Notes: generated by a model from the sequence alone, not told the origin. Counted from the first letter of the stretch, positions 33,440 through 47,612 are shown. The stretch: DNA of 64,000 nt from Pomphorhynchus laevis (GCA_012934845.2 WNNJ02002157.1:62001-126000); one strand, 5' to 3'. Program-made: numbers and translations.

Positions 33440-34900
33440 ACCGTTGTTGAACAACTACATTGACGATGGACTTATGCAATCCGAATCTGATTTTTACACT
33501 GAAATTGAAAATATGCCAAAATGGTGATATGCGATCTAGTTTTCTGAGACATAAATGATTAAATGATTAAAGTTTAAGAATTAATGGCATTTTATCTGGT
33601 TAATACTCACGTTCATATAATATCATAGGCCATATTATTAATGTACATGCCCTTGTATGAAAGCACACATCTAATTTCTTGAAGTTTCACGAGTCCTGCA
33701 AATGCTCTGTAAGTTTTGTAAACCTTCATATTTACGTCATCTTCAAGGTTTCCATTGCATGTGAGTATATAATCCAAGCACGTGAAAATTTTGGTTTTCG
33801 ATATAATAGTTGTTAATATTAAATGTTCCTCATTACAACCATCACGTGTTATTATTATATTCTTAATAAAAGCCCAAAGATCATCGGTTGTATGTCCGTA
33901 AGCTCTCGTTCAACTAAAATATGTCGTCCACATAAGTCAAATCGAATATACGTTGATTGTAACAGCCTATCTGAATACCGTCATGAAGGTTTGTAGAATC
34001 TCGTTAATTACAATGTTGAATAATTTCGGGGCAAGGGCACTTTCTTGTCTTACACCCTGCAATATCTCGAGCTTCTCCTTAAAACACTCACGTTTTTGTA
34101 CTTTTGCGGTTGTGTGCCTGTCAGATCTTGCAGATTTTGCTAGGTAGTCCAAACACCCGTAAAAAGGGCAATTTGCTTTCGCGGCATACAGTCAAAAGCT
34201 TTTGGGAAGGAGCGAAATTGGTTGGTAATAGCCACGAAACTCAACATTTCCTTTATAAATATGAGTAAGATTGTTGCAGATGGTAACTCATGCGGAGCTA
34301 CACAGCAATCCTAGAAATTATTGATCATGATAGTTAAGGCTGGAATATATTTTGACCACCAGCTTTAAGGCATCTCAGCTGATATCGGGTATGGATCAAC
34401 TGCTTTCTTATATTGAAATTGCACAATACACTCATGAACCTCCAAGCACTTCGGATGTTTAATATTGAGTGGATCAGTCGAAAGAATATTATTAGTTGAT
34501 GGCTTCATTAGCTTAATGTACATACCTTTGAAATACCAGCCCAAATTGATAGAAGTGCAGGTGTAGAGTATGATGTATTGCCGGGTGAATCCTTTAGACC
34601 GTAACACAAAAATCAGATGAACGTGTAACTATTATGATATACTAAACAGACGTTTAATGTCATCGCCTACCAATGCATACTGTCTGATAGACGAATTAAT
34701 TCCAGTATCTTTCAAGGTTAATTCTGAGATTATGTTTCAGGAGTTTGCTGTAGCATATAACTTCATGCCCATCTTCGATAGCTATAGCTTTCCTTATTGT
34801 TGCGAATAAGTAGCGTGATTCTAGAGATAAGTTAAGATTTGAAAAACGTCATATGCAACATCAAGCAGAGATTTAAGGATTATGGTCCAACCCATTTTAG
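33100..34900 (-). mobile_element. Old LINE remnant (RTE-like reverse transcriptase)
   Basis: Minus-strand fragments resemble an RT: KKAVDPYPISAEMP near 34370 (usual KAxGxDxIxAEM), GVRQESALAPKLFNIVINEI at 34010-34060 (usual GVRQGDxLSPxLFNI), and a Y[VA]DDI-like catalytic remnant near 33920. The order along the minus strand is correct. Heavily decayed, in several frames. RTE-like placement is a guess from motif style. A TA microsatellite lies within its 3' side. Confidence 0.6.
33370..33437. repeat. (TA)n microsatellite
   Basis: About 34 uninterrupted TA dinucleotides. Confidence 0.98.
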
Positions 34901-37435
34901 GGGAGACTTCCGAGAGCTGTCGGGAAGATAAATTGGTATCAGCAGCATTGGCAAATTGCGCTCAAGGGGGTGTTTAGTAGGGAACGAGCATCATGGATTA
35001 GCAGACGTTTGACTTGCCTAGCTGTAGGGAATATATCTCTTTTGCGACGAGTAATGCTTGAGCGTCGTTAAAGATATAGTTTCACTAAAGCGTAATCCAG
35101 ATGATGAACGATTAAAAATTTGATAGTTGTATTAAAATTCATTTACGATTATGCCAGAAAAGATCCACTCTGTAGACTAATAAGACTGAATAATGGAAAA
35201 TGGAATACTATGAGGACGAATAATAAACAACAAACATTTGAGCTACACCTGAATTGACATTTTGATGTTTGAATGAGCAGCAAAGAATGTTGTTTTAATT
35301 ATGAACATATTGATTCAAATGTAATGAATTTAGACTCACAGATTACAATTTGCAGATTATAATTGTAATGAATTAACACGAGATGCATTGATTATCACAT
35401 CATGAGTATTTCCCTTCAATATCTTTCCAGTAAAAATCCAAATCGAATGTAAAATAAGCATCACCTTAACAAAAAATTAGATTCGGTATTGATTAGATGG
35501 AGAGCGCCCGAAACTCTAAATATTTAATCAACGCTATTGAACAACACTTTTTTAAACTCTCGAAGTTTATTATTTAAGCGTAAGTAAACTAGAATTTATT
35601 GTGATTATAAAATAAACGTCGAATTCAGTATATCATTTTGGTATCGGTGGATGTTTGCCTGGCCACTACCTGATTTACCATGTATTAGAAGGCAGGATCT
35701 ACTTATGTTGAAGTAAATTATGATGCTAAGGATTATACTCTAGAAATAAACTCTCGAAATATCCAAGTATAACCAGTCTTCGATTTCAATTATCAAAGCA
35801 TCAATGGATATTTTTAAATTTAGTTGAAAAGGTACTTCAATAAATTACATAAAATTCCTGAATTTTATCGACAATGAACTGTACAAAAATATTTCAAAAA
35901 TTGTCACACATCTGCTATATTAACAAATATGTCAACACAGAGAGTGCTAATCATTGAGTAAAATCATATTCGAATTGATTCATATCCACCGTGACAAGAT
36001 TAGCGTCAGCAAAATACGATTTTCTTTTTGGATTCGAGCGTATTTTTCCGCTTTTAAATTTATCGGTTCAATTCATAGATACATTTATTTTAATGTCCGG
36101 TAATCTCACCCGTGAAATTGAGACGTCAATTAGAAATGTAATTGAGACTTATTTCTAATCTCTAATCAAATATAACTTAATTAAATATTTATGTATACGT
36201 TATTTGAACAAGTCGATTTTGTTAACCATAGAATAGCTGCCAAACTTTTATAGGGAAACTCGTTTCAATGAATATCCTGGTGAATGTTTTCTTCAGTGAT
36301 GAATACTTAAATACAACTTTTAAAAACGGCTAGCATTATTGTTTCCGAAAACAGCTTCCCGAAAATTGTCGATTTACTTACAAAAGTCGACGGTCAATTT
36401 GCCAGAAAAAAACCTTTTTGTTAACATTTGAACTAAGCCTCTTGGAATGAATTCATTTAAATTGATGCATACTTGTACGATAGTTTCCATAGCTTAATTT
36501 GAAAGTTTCATTGAAATCGATAATAGATGACGTTTAATTCTTCAGAATTAATTCAAGTCAATATTTACACTTGGGCAATTAAGAATTGCCCAAGTGTCAA
36601 ATTTGATAATAACTCGGCATTTGCTTCGAACTGCAGATTAATTGATCAGATTCCCGAATTACAAGAGTTTAGGCAATTAGAATAACATTTAATTAGATTA
36701 TATAATTTATATTATATTTGTGATGCTTAGGTTCCTAATAGACAATGATATTTATTTTAGCAAACATTATACAACTTTGGAATTGGTGCAACTTCTCATA
36801 ATGTTGTCTGGAAATTCGCAATTGACTCTTTTAGAAATCTTCATAATAATCGGATGAGACAATTTAATTTTAGCAAACATTTACAATATCTATATAAGTT
36901 GTGAACTTTAGTTCACAACTGCTTTACATAAAATGTTAAGTCGTTCTTGATTTTAGCGATATTTCTGATTCAAAAAGTTTTAAGAGTGGAACTAAGAACC
37001 ATTTAAAGTAGTTCAAATATCTACTAAATTCTTTATAATGGAGTTCCTCCTATATTCTAAATTTCACGAAGCGACATCCGTTTGTGATAAATTGTAACTT
37101 CTTTGTAACTTCAACTTTGCTGATTTATAGAAGACCGTATTCTTGAAGCACATGTGAATTGGACACCAAAATAAGCAGAGATCGATTTGATCTTCAGTTT
37201 AATCTGATCAAAATTCAAAATAATTGGATTCAAATCTTCAGAAAGTAAAGCGACCGATGTCTATCGACTCGACGATTTAAGGCAGGAACATATACGCATT
37301 TTTAAAAAACTAAACACTAGACATTTTCAATAAATAGTAGGAAACACACAATATCATACTTTTTAGCTAAACCGCTTAAATTTATATTGACAATGAATCA
37401 ACACAAAAAGTTAACTATCGATTTTAAATTTCTTC
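34900..37435. other. Spacer with hairpins
   Basis: No coding frame. Less AT-rich than usual at 34900-35100 (possibly LINE-derived). Perfect hairpins at 36567-36597 (14-bp stem, ACACTTGGGCAATT) and 36897-36920 (11-bp stem, AGTTGTGAACT). Confidence 0.5.
36567..36597. repeat. Perfect hairpin, 14-bp stem
   Basis: Arms ACACTTGGGCAATT and complement, 3-base loop. Confidence 0.9.
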
Positions 37436-40400
37436 TTATCGCCTTCCTTTAAATCGACAGTCGAAGTGATTTGGTTTTCGCCTTCCGTATCTCGATAGTA
37501 AATCATTAAACTTCGATTCCATGTTCGACGCAGATCTATTAGAATGACCTACTTGCAGCTGACGATTACCAGCGAACATTTGGCGCTGTGCGTTTATAGT
37601 GGATAATTGTCTATTATCTGGATTATACGGGATTCGGTTGGCGATTGAATGCCGCTGTTCACTAGCATGATGATTTCGGTGATTATCCACTAAAGTCTTA
37701 CGACTAGGGTTACTCGAATGCGCAAATAGAGATGATCTGATACCGTGGAAATTAGAATGATGTCTTCTATCCAAAGGAATTTTCTGATTTGAATATTTAT
37801 CAGAATTTTGCCGAAACTGTTTCGAAAAATTGAAACTTGCTGATGATTTGTGATCAATTGACGATGACGACGGTAAATGATGTGAAGAACTGTGTCGTCG
37901 ATGAGCTGTTGGATTCATTAAATTTTTTATTGGCTTAACAAGTCTTCTATCCGCAGCATGTTGACGCAAATCAGAAGAAAATTGATCACGTTTTATCGAA
38001 GCTTAAATAATGAAATTTTACACCTAAATTTTACAAAAGATACAAATCTTACCATCAGCATCATGTGCACGTTTACTCCTTTCAAACGACTTTAAATTAG
38101 ACTCGCTAGTGTCGTATTCGATTCGATCTGAACGATTCTTATCATTTCTTTGTTTGAATCTAGGGGGTATGGACCGTAAATTGTGAATCTGGCTGACAAA
38201 AGGCTTCAGATTTCTTGAATTGCTAATTTCTTGTTTATCAGTGATGGCCAGCATTTCATTCTTGTTACTCATTTTGTTCGAACGTAAAGGAGTTAGTTGG
38301 CTGTTTTTTGTAACCACGCGTGCTTCTTTGACGGGAGAAAATGGTTGGGGAGGTGGCATGAGAGTCAGGTTAACAGCTTCAGATATATCATCAATAGTGG
38401 GACTATTAAATGATTTAGAATCAATAATGTTCTTTGTTTCAGATGTATTTGAATAAGTTGAAGCTGTGCAATGCGAGCTTTTTGTTCTTGGTTTAAAAGT
38501 AGAGTCAGTAATCGATCGTCTCGATGCATGTGTCGTTGGCCTACTGCTGCTTATGTGAGGCTTGATATCCTTACATTGTCTTCGACAATTTTCTGAAGAT
38601 CTAAACGAGTGTGGGCGTTGATCATCCGTCAAAGTACTGAATGAATAATCTGCTGCTGTGGTGGTCAACTGCTCGCTTGACTCACTTTCATGAATCTTAA
38701 TTTGTTGACGTTCATCTTCAATTGATGTCAGCGGTAATCGAGAAATATATTCATGTCGAGGTAATGTATTACGATAATTGATAGCACAATGTTTGTGAGT
38801 TTCATCGTTAATTTGCGCTTGCTGAAGATGAACGCGTGATTGTACTCTTGGAACAAGAATGCGTTTGCGCAAAGGTAAGGTGAGCACTGTTTTTCGCAAT
38901 ATTCTTCTAGCTACATAAGCTTTCCTATTTAAATATGCTCGGCTATTTAGAGCTTGTCTGTGAGACGGTATTAATTGATTCACATGTGAATTTGTTGCAT
39001 TGGAATTTGCGGAAATCTCTTTGCCATAGCGACCTTCACGTTCTTAAACGAAACATATAGTAAACATAGTTCGTTTAATAAAGACAATTGCGTTTGGCGA
39101 TGGACACGATTCAAGTTCAATTGAATATAATCAATTAAAAATGGATTTAAAATCTGATTATATAAATACAAATGAACATGTGTTCATTCGTTTAGATAAT
39201 GTATTATTCTGCATTAAAAGATTATTTTTTAAAGTTAGAATTATCAATTATAAAACACCACATTAAAGTGATTTTAATAAAAATGTTCTTAAGTAAATCA
39301 TTCGAATAGAATGATTTACTAAACATATTCAAAGGAAGACTTTTATTGCTATCTTCTGAACGGAGGCAATTTATCTAACTGCATGTAATTTTGAGTTCAA
39401 GAGTTTGGGAAAACTGCTAGATGAAAATTCGGTAAATCGATTTGTCTTTTATATTACAATTTATTGAAATATATTTGATTTCGATAAATTTGGTTTATTG
39501 AACCTTTAAATTTGTCTTCTTATAGATAATGATGGATATTTCTTATATTTACACAAATTAATAACTATTTAATCGATATTGTGAATTTCGTATAATCGAC
39601 CACAAGAATTAAATCTGAGTTAGCTTGACTCCTATGAGTAACGATTGGAACTGTCTTTTAATCCATCAGATTAATATCAGTCTTCAATAGAGTTAGTTGT
39701 TAGCATATACGAATATCGCAAGGTTCACAATTGTATAGATTATTAAACGTAAATTCAGATCCATACTGCAATTAGACATAATCTTTACATGCCTTGCAAA
39801 CACTAAATCAGTTGTCATCAATAACGTCAATGCACTGACCTACCACCACATTCATACAGCAAAGTTCATCTGTGTTCATCTATACGGTCGTTTGATAAAC
39901 TGTTACCTTCAAATGCACTTTTGCCATTGAAATTTTATTCTAATAAAATTGTCTGATCAAACATGTTTTGCAATCATGCCATGTGAACTGCGAAGATAAA
40001 TTTTAAAAATCTTACCGTTGTTTGAAGAATATCCATGATTGTAGCTGTAACGATGTGCATGAGCTGAGTTTCGACTTTTCTGACTACCTGATCTATGCGA
40101 GATATAGCTCCGTTTGTGATAGATAGCTGTCTCGTGTGGGTTTTCGTCGTTTTGATTAATTGGTAGAATCACGAAAGCGCTTCGTCCAGTCGTCAAAGAG
40201 TATTTATCCTTTTGTGATAGTGAGGACGATGGATTTTCTGCAATCTCATTTTTATCATCCAAATAATTTAATTTATTAGTCGCTGCAGGCAATCGCAGTG
40301 AAACATTTTTTCGGTTATTTAGGTGAACACGGTTATGTGAAGTCAATAAATATCGTCTTCGCAATAATGCTTTATTTGATCGTAAACTGTCTATGTGGCT

Positions 40401-40892
40401 TGTGCGATAAATTTGTCTTGCTGAAGAATTCAATTTAATATTAGGTGAAGCTGGATTTGAATGCCGATGATCCTTAGTATTAATAGTGATTGAGTGATGT
40501 TTTCTGTCGTCTTTAAATTGACCTACAGATAGAACAGACTTACGCTCATTAAAAACATGTATTGAATGAGATAATGGACGTTTCAATTCACGATGACCAC
40601 TTCCGGTATTATACAATTGGCGCTTATTCTCAGTAGAACATGGTGGCATTCGAGAAACGTTTTCACGGCCTAATAGTTTATCACGATGATTACTTTCATT
40701 TTGTATTTCGTTTTTGAAATGTGTTTGATGTGGACGGACAATTGAATTTACTTTTGATGCAAGCATCCGTCTGCGTGGTAGCGGCGCGAGTACACGTTTT
40801 CGCAATATTCTTCTAGCAATGTCATTTGTAAGCATCCTAGAATGATATAGTGTACGAGTCGTCAATGGGGGATAACTAAACTTTCGGTTCAT
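37436..40892 (-). CDS. Unrecognised basic protein gene with a duplicated exon
   Basis: I read one gene of three exons: A 40892 (ATG) to 40016, B 39042 to 38053, C 38001 to 37436. Introns are 973 bp and 51 bp, both GTAAGA...AG and both phase 1, giving about 810 residues. Exons A and B are ancient duplicates: each opens with a short variable stretch, then ARRILRK-[RT]-VL-x-LP-x-R-[KR]-R-x-L-x-x-[KR]-V, a ...[NR]xxLxRxxxSR[ML]P block, and ends G|GTAAGATTT at the same phase. Exon B is symmetric (1-1). The rest is serine-, arginine- and histidine-rich, low complexity, with no membrane segment; exon C ends RRKPNHFDCRFKGRR. No family recognised. It looks like a disordered, fast-evolving, nucleic-acid-binding type of protein. 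Alternatively exon A alone may be a separate gene. Confidence 0.6.
39292..39320. repeat. Perfect hairpin, 12-bp stem
   Basis: Arms AGTAAATCATTC and complement, loop GAATA, in the long intron of the unrecognised gene. Confidence 0.85.
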
Positions 40893-41250
40893 TATCAGCT
40901 TTACAGTCCAGATTAAAGTTGAGTGTCAGATTAAAATCTGAAAATTTTAGTGTACAATATAAAAACAAAATGAATACAGTTTACAGCTCAATTGCTGATC
41001 TAGTCATCGAATTCATATTGTTTTGAAGTTGATTTCAACAATATTTTTATTGTTCGTGTATGAAACATATAACCTAGATATACATGTTTTCAGCAGTTAT
41101 GAAGTTATTTTTATAATTAAAATACAATTCGATTATAGGAAAATCACATCATTTTGTGTAATCGATAATTAAATATTAAAATTAAAAAATTAAGAATAAT
41201 GGGCAATTATAAAATTACATTCTAAACGCGCCTGCATCGACTCTAGGAAC
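40893..41250. other. Spacer, probable promoter region of the unrecognised gene
   Basis: AT-rich, no recognised element. LINE sequence begins around 41230. Confidence 0.35.
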
Positions 41251-42780
41251 TTATGCAATAGGCTAAAATTTCAGCAACGCTATTCGTACAAAGAGGGTAT
41301 CGCCAGGGATGTACTTTTGAACAATAGAAGGGTTTGGTCGTATGTAAGAAATAACAAAACTCTTGTCACCACAATTAGCTCAATTCAAACGCCAGCTGAG
41401 ACTTTAACCGAACCATCTCATATCGTTCAACATTTAGCTGATAGCTTCTCAATGCAAGTTTCGATTACTGACAAAGAGCGTGACTTTAGTTGGATGTTCC
41501 GATTGTACATCAATGTTGTGTTCGTCCACTCAGAGTTGATGATGTGTTGAGCGAGGTTATGAAATCTGTTTGCATCTCCGGGAACAGACAATATTGCACC
41601 CTTTCTCTAAAAAAACCCTAGCGAACGTACTATGCAATGGTTTAACTCCATTTTTAGATATAGCTTGGACACATCTTGGATTCCTGATAGTTGGAAATTT
41701 ACAATTGTTGTACCCATTCCCCAGAATCATTCTGCTATCTTTTGTGCAGACTGTCATCCCATCAGTTTGACCAGTGTATTTTGCAAATTCTTAGAAAGAC
41801 TAATAGCTAGTAAAATCAGAAATTATCTGAACTCTAATCATATATTAGTTGATTCTCAACATGTTTTTAAAATTGGACGTTCATGCATATCTAATCTACT
41901 AACTGCGCGTGAAAAATGGACAGATGATCTGAGTGCTTGGTTCTAGTTCACACAGTATCCCTTGACTTTTTGAAAGTCTTTGATAGGGTGCCACATGACG
42001 GCATAGTCACCTTACTGTATCACTATGGACTCCATTTATCTATTTGTGAGTGGGTCAGGCAATTTCTATCGAATAGATCTTTCAGAGCTTGTGTAGGTGT
42101 GCCTTCTGATTCGGTGAATGTTAATTCTAGTGCCCCCCCCAGAATCAGTCCTTGGCACAGTGCTCTATATAAACCTTTTGAATGATTTGCTACTCCGCTT
42201 ATCATGATCTCATCTAGCTTTTGCAGACGATCTAAAGATTTGGTCAATTATTAAGTCCTGCTGGTCGAGTATCTTTACAAAATGATCTGAACTATCTGTC
42301 CAATTGATACGAATCTGCTGAATTACGGTAAAATGCTGAAGTGTCCTTATGCAATTAGGGTCGCCCGTCTGTAACACTTAGGTACTATATTGGGAACATT
42401 GTCTTATGGAAGTGTCTCATCATAAGGATTTAGGAATTATTGTCCACTGATCCTTGAAAACAAAGTTAAACACTGAATTCACCCTAAGTAAAGCTACTCG
42501 GGCGTTATATTGTAAATATAGTGCATTCCTCAGATTAAGCTGTCAAATGTTTAAGAAGTAATTTACATCCCTCGTCGGGCCACACTTGGAATACTGCATT
42601 CAGGCGTGCTTTCTTGTCACCAAGTGAGAACTATTGACCTTGAGTATATTCTTAGGCAGAGCTCGATGCTCTGTGTTGGTTTAGGTGGTAGTGATTATCA
42701 TGTACGTCTTAGCCGTATTGGAATGTTGTCAGTACGTGATATGTTCATAGCTTTGTTAATGTTTTGTCTATAGCATATGT
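41250..42780 (+). mobile_element. LINE B, CR1/Jockey-group reverse transcriptase remnant
   Basis: Fragments in successive frames follow RT order: RVWSYVRNNK at 41330, SWIPDSWKFTIVVPIPQN at 41660-41730, PISLTSVFCKFLERLI at 41760-41810, DSQHVFKIGRSCISNLLT at 41850-41905, VSLDFLKVFDRVPHDGI at 41955-42005, a GVPxGS-like site near 42140, KDLGIIV at 42425, and a VGPHLEYCIQA block at 42575-42610. This is a typical CR1/Jockey-group ORF2 from the endonuclease-RT linker to the C-terminus. It has many stops and frameshifts, and no endonuclease region is visible. Confidence 0.8.
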
Positions 42781-43150
42781 TGAATGATGCGGCGGGTTAT
42801 CTCACTGATGTAATGACTAGTCGGATAGGTAGTTTGCGGGGACATAGTAGAGTTTTGTATAAAGCACAAGGAACAGTAAACAGGACGAGAATTGTCGAGA
42901 AAAGGAAGTTTGATAAATGAAGGAGTAGAAAAAGTTACAAGGCGGAAAGCAACGAGAAGAAGACGAATTTGAACACGACAATAAATGGTAGGCAAATCGA
43001 GAGAAACAAGATGGTGGAATGTATGATCAAAACGACGAAGGAGAATTCAGACGGCTGCGTTGACGATGAGTCGTAGTGGGAAAATAGTGGATTTAGGTGA
43101 GTTGGAAAATAGACTAAGACAGTAATCAAGTGTTGAAAAAATAAGAGAAG
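42780..43150 (-). mobile_element. 5'-truncated LINE piece (copy b)
   Basis: The minus-strand translation matches the ORF2 C-terminal region of copy (e) at 59931-60467 (RLLLVAFRLVTFSTPSFIKLPFL versus the same stretch there). It lies tail to tail with LINE B. The 3' terminal block is missing. Confidence 0.65.
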
Positions 43151-44080
43151 ATATGAGAGTCATACAAGAAGGGTAATCGATCAATCTACGAATTTGACGG
43201 GGGTTGCGGAGAAGCAAGGTAGATGAGCGTACTTTATCTCTGACGAAAGGTAACAGAAAACAGAATAAAATTCGAATTATGAATTATGAGTACGATATTT
43301 GAGCAATTACGCATCATAACAGTGTTGCCATATCTTTTACACATCATAGGCGTATTTTAATAATTACGACAAGCAAATGTTTCTCAAGCGTAAATTTCTT
43401 TTATTTAATTTGAGTATTATTTATTTACATCAAAATGAGCAAACACAAAATCATTTACTCGTCGCTTACCATTCAATACTGAACGCACCCTATCTGGTAA
43501 GCCTACGCAAACTTCTCTGACGGGCTTGTTTGCCTGGATATGAAAAGTGGCTACTTAGTATCGATTGACAGATCTTGTAACAGATCATTTGCCAGAGGAA
43601 TGAAGCATTTGAATCCGAGATTTAATAAAAGGATGACAAAGAGACTTACAGCGATCCATGTAATCATAAAGTCAGATCATAGCAATGTCATTTCTATGTA
43701 TGCAATGCATCAATAATGATGATGATGCGTTGCAGATAATGTAATTAAATGATGATACATCATTTAATTATTTATTTCCTCGGCAGAATCATGCTGAGTA
43801 ATATTCCGGGCAAGTGATTCAGCCAAGTAATCCAGCGCACTAATTATCCGAGTGGATAATAATACTCAGTCGAATAATATAAGCTCAAGTTTAACCGAGT
43901 TAAAATTTAAGCGCTGTAATGAAACCTTACATGGGCGAGCTACTTACTTCTCTATACATATTTGATAAAAATCAAGGCAACCCGCTCAAGATCCTCTACT
44001 TCACTACATGTAGATGGAAATGTAGCTGATACCAAGTATTCTATTAAATATTCTATTCATATTATCTATTCAAATACCGC
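43150..44080. other. Spacer
   Basis: No gene seen. A perfect 13-bp-stem hairpin (TAATTAAATGATG) at 43742-43770 and short GATGAT repeats nearby. Confidence 0.4.
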
Positions 44081-44190
44081 CTCCGTACCCACCTTCTCGA
44101 CACATGATTTAGATTTTTTTCTTTTTTTTGTGGTCATGTAAGCGTGCGTCGGCATGCATTTGCCACGTAAAAATAAATGTTTTTAAGCGG
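44080..44190 (+). mobile_element. LINE 3' end (copy c)
   Basis: Carries the shared terminal block GTCATGTAAGCGTGCGTCGG, GCATTTGCCACGTAAAAATA then T-rich. Only the last ~110 bp of the element. Confidence 0.8.
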
Positions 44191-44832
44191 TCTTATTAAA
44201 GTCCAAGACCGCTTTGCTTAAATTTTATCTCAAATTACTTTCGCGATAAAAATTGGAAATGGCAAACATCTATAATGAGGGTGTAATAAAATTAGTTGTG
44301 CGGAGCATCAAAATATTCTACTTTCACAACGAAAATCGACACAGAAATGGACGAAAAAGGTATGAATTCCTGATCTACAACGATTAACATCGATCTCAAG
44401 GTTAGTAATATTTTGTCTTTGTCTGCAGCTGACTCGCGGGTACTCCCCCAATACCTAAACTCAATAACTTGGTGATTATTACTGCCTCTAAGCCTCTCGA
44501 GAGTCACAAATTGTTTAGTATTTTTTTCGTGAATTTGTCAATCACTACTCAGCCAGAGTTGTTTTCAATATGGTCAAAATTTATGAAAACTCTATTAAAG
44601 TGTCATTTGCTTCCCCAATATTCATGGAAGCGTACAAATTATCTTTCGAAAAGAACTTATTCCATCTGGGAACGATAATGCTTAAGCCTATACAGGCTAC
44701 CCTAAAGATTACTAATTTCCCTCCTCATCTTGAGGATGAGGACTTGAACCTCCTGAAAAGTACTTACAAATTGCATTCAATTAGAGGGATCAAGTCTAAA
44801 GCTGGGGATGTCCTCCCAGCTTGAGTGAAGCG

Positions 44833-44887
44833 TAGAGTGAAGCGTAGATTGTACCCTTTTCTGAGGTACAATCTACGCTTTACTCTA
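44833..44887. repeat. Hairpin, 22 of 23 bp stem, inside LINE C
   Basis: Left arm 44833-44855 (TAGAGTGAAGCGTAGATTGT...), 9-base loop, right arm 44865-44887, one mismatch. GAGTGAAGCGTAG is also directly duplicated at the left edge. Confidence 0.9.
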
Positions 44888-47612
44888 GTGGATCACGATG
44901 CGTTTACGTAACCTTATTGTAACGTATACCACGCTTGGGGGCACTGGGGCTCGACATGTGCCCAAAAGAAAATCTGCGGAGTCTGTGGTCTGGCTTCGTG
45001 CGACAACATGCTAAAGGGGGATAGGTGCATTACTCCCCCTGCCTGCCACAACAGCGAGAGAGACCTCCCCGCATAATCGCGACGCTGCAAAGTGTTCAAG
45101 AATTATCAGAGAAGATTCTCCGGCCAATCTACCCATGTTTCCAAAGACTTTGCATCGATATCTGCGCCGGCTGATAGGATGTCCAACACGGACATTCTTC
45201 ATCTAATTGAAAACAACAAAAAAGTTATTCTCGCACAAATAAAGATAATGGCCCCTGTTGGCGGCATTACTCGATTCAGCCACAGTGAAGATGTCGTCTG
45301 ATCTAGCGAGGCCTCAATCAAAAAAGCGAGCTGCATCAGCGCGTACAGTTCTGCCTCTCAAGATGGGCAAATTACTAAAAGATAAAGAGGCCGCCTCACA
45401 GGGAAATAAAGATATTGCCCATTAGGTACCGACCCTGGATGGGGTTAGTGGCAGGAGGGTCAGCTTTCCTTCACCTAGCTCTATCTAGGTTGGTTTCCCC
45501 CGTCCAACTTATCTAACACAATGGTGAGTAAACCCGAGCCTTTTTCACTGAATATCATTCAGTGGAATTCGGGAGGTGCTTATGCCATTAGACTTTTATC
45601 TGGTAGAGACGCAGATGTTATATTCCCTTAGGAGACGCGGTCTATCCGTCTCCCCAGGACATTACTCGATTTATCCCAAAACATATCTGTTCCCAATATA
45701 CTCCGTACATAACCCACCTCACTTCTCTTCTTCTCAAAGAGTCTTGACCTTAGTTAAGTGCTCATTAAGATCCACCCTCCTATTAAACTATTCATGTCCA
45801 GCCATGTCTTGTTTAGTAGTTTCACTCAGTAAGAACGGTAAACACCTCAGTCTAGCCAATGTCTACATCTGTCCAAGGGAAATTCACAAGAACCGTGATT
45901 TCCTGGATAGTCTTATTGACAGCGGTTATGACATGATACTTGGGGATTTCAACGACATAACTGGTCGTTAGATCAATGAGCACTTCGCAGAGCTAGGAAC
46001 GGTTATCTTATTCACAAACCCCCATCCCCTATTTTTCATTGCACATCAACCAATTCTATTCTCGGCATCTTACTGCTCCACTCGAGGTGATTGTTAAAAC
46101 CCCTCTGCACGGAGCAGTCGCGCCAGCAATTGTCCACCTCTCATGACCTAATTCGTTGGAGAATTGAGGAAGATATGTTGCTTCGAAGGAGGTTTAACTT
46201 TGATCCGATCAGAGTGGCCTTCTTTCAAGCAGCTATCCAACTCTTTCCCAAAATAGGAAATGGGAGTCTGACCGAATTTAATACCTATATCTTCTCGCAA
46301 GCTACCGCGATTTAATCGAGCACCTATAAAGGTCGTATATACATTCCCACTCCGACAAAACTCAAGGTCCTAGCGAAACTGCTTAACCGCCCTAATCTCT
46401 CTGTTTCCGCCAGACAGGCTCTCTAGAATGAATACTGGATCACTAGATATGGGTTCCAGCTGAGTATGGATAGGACAAGCATTGCTCGTCTTAATCCTTC
46501 TCAGTCTTCCTTTTGGAAGATTTTCAAGAAAAAGAAGTTTGTTTGCTGGAAGGATAGGGCATCGGGTTGGATAGGGAATGTAGGCCTTGATAAAGTTTTG
46601 GAGGAGTCACTAGCCCTACACAACTATGGAGCCACTCAATCACCTCAACTAATACCGCCTTGGTGTAACTTTAGAAGTAGGGATCTATCTCTTACGGATA
46701 TCCTTAACTCCTGGGGTCCACTCCCGGGCATCTCCAAACCCCTTTCTTCTCGGGTCTGTTAGCTTTTGACAGCTGATCAGAGAAGAGATGTGACCGTCAC
46801 AATGCTTTTAGCCTCTCCATCCGATGTAGCAGGCATCAATATTAGGAAGCGTGTTTTTATTCCTAAGAAAAAATCCTGCTCATACCTTAAAGATCTGCGA
46901 CCCATTTTGATTCAAAATGCCCTCGTGACGATTTACGAAAAAGCGCTTGCGCGTAAAATCCGCGACCATTTAAGTAGGCGTAATTTGATCCCTCTAGATT
47001 TTCATGGGTTTGTCAAAGGTCGCTCGGTCTATTCAGCAGTTGGTGAGGTGGAGCAGTTTTGTCGGATAATAGCCATCGTCTAGTTGTGGCTGCTTTCCTT
47101 GACTTTTCTGCTACATTTGACCGCATCTCTATTCCTTTTGTGATCTCTTATCTCAGGTCCCTCGGGTTACCTGCGAGAATTGTAAACAGAGTGGAGATTC
47201 TGCTGTATACCAAGCATGAAGACGACCCTGATGCGCGTCAGTTCTACCCTATTACGGGTGTGCATCAAGGTTCCCCACCTTCTCCTATCTTGTACCTTGC
47301 TGCCTCAATTAACCTATTTAAATCATTTAAACGCGAACAACGTCTAGTGGTTTACGCTGATGACACCACAACCCTGTTCACTGGACACAGGTGTAAAGAC
47401 GTAGTCTCTGACATCAACCGTTTCTTTTTAAGATTAAAAGATCAGTTATCCATATTCAACCTTGTTTTAAACTCCGCCAAATCGCAGGTGGTTGTATTTC
47501 ATGGCTCCGCTGCGACGAAGCAAAAACTTAAGAGATTAGCACTCTCGGCGCTCTCATCCATATTTGCCTCTGAACCACTTCCCACCTTCACAAGTCGAGT
47601 AAAATACCTGGG

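Noticed and set aside
33168-33479. 103-codon minus frame containing a (YI)n stretch
   Set aside because: The repeat is the translated TA microsatellite; the rest is at best an unrecognisable LINE 3' region.
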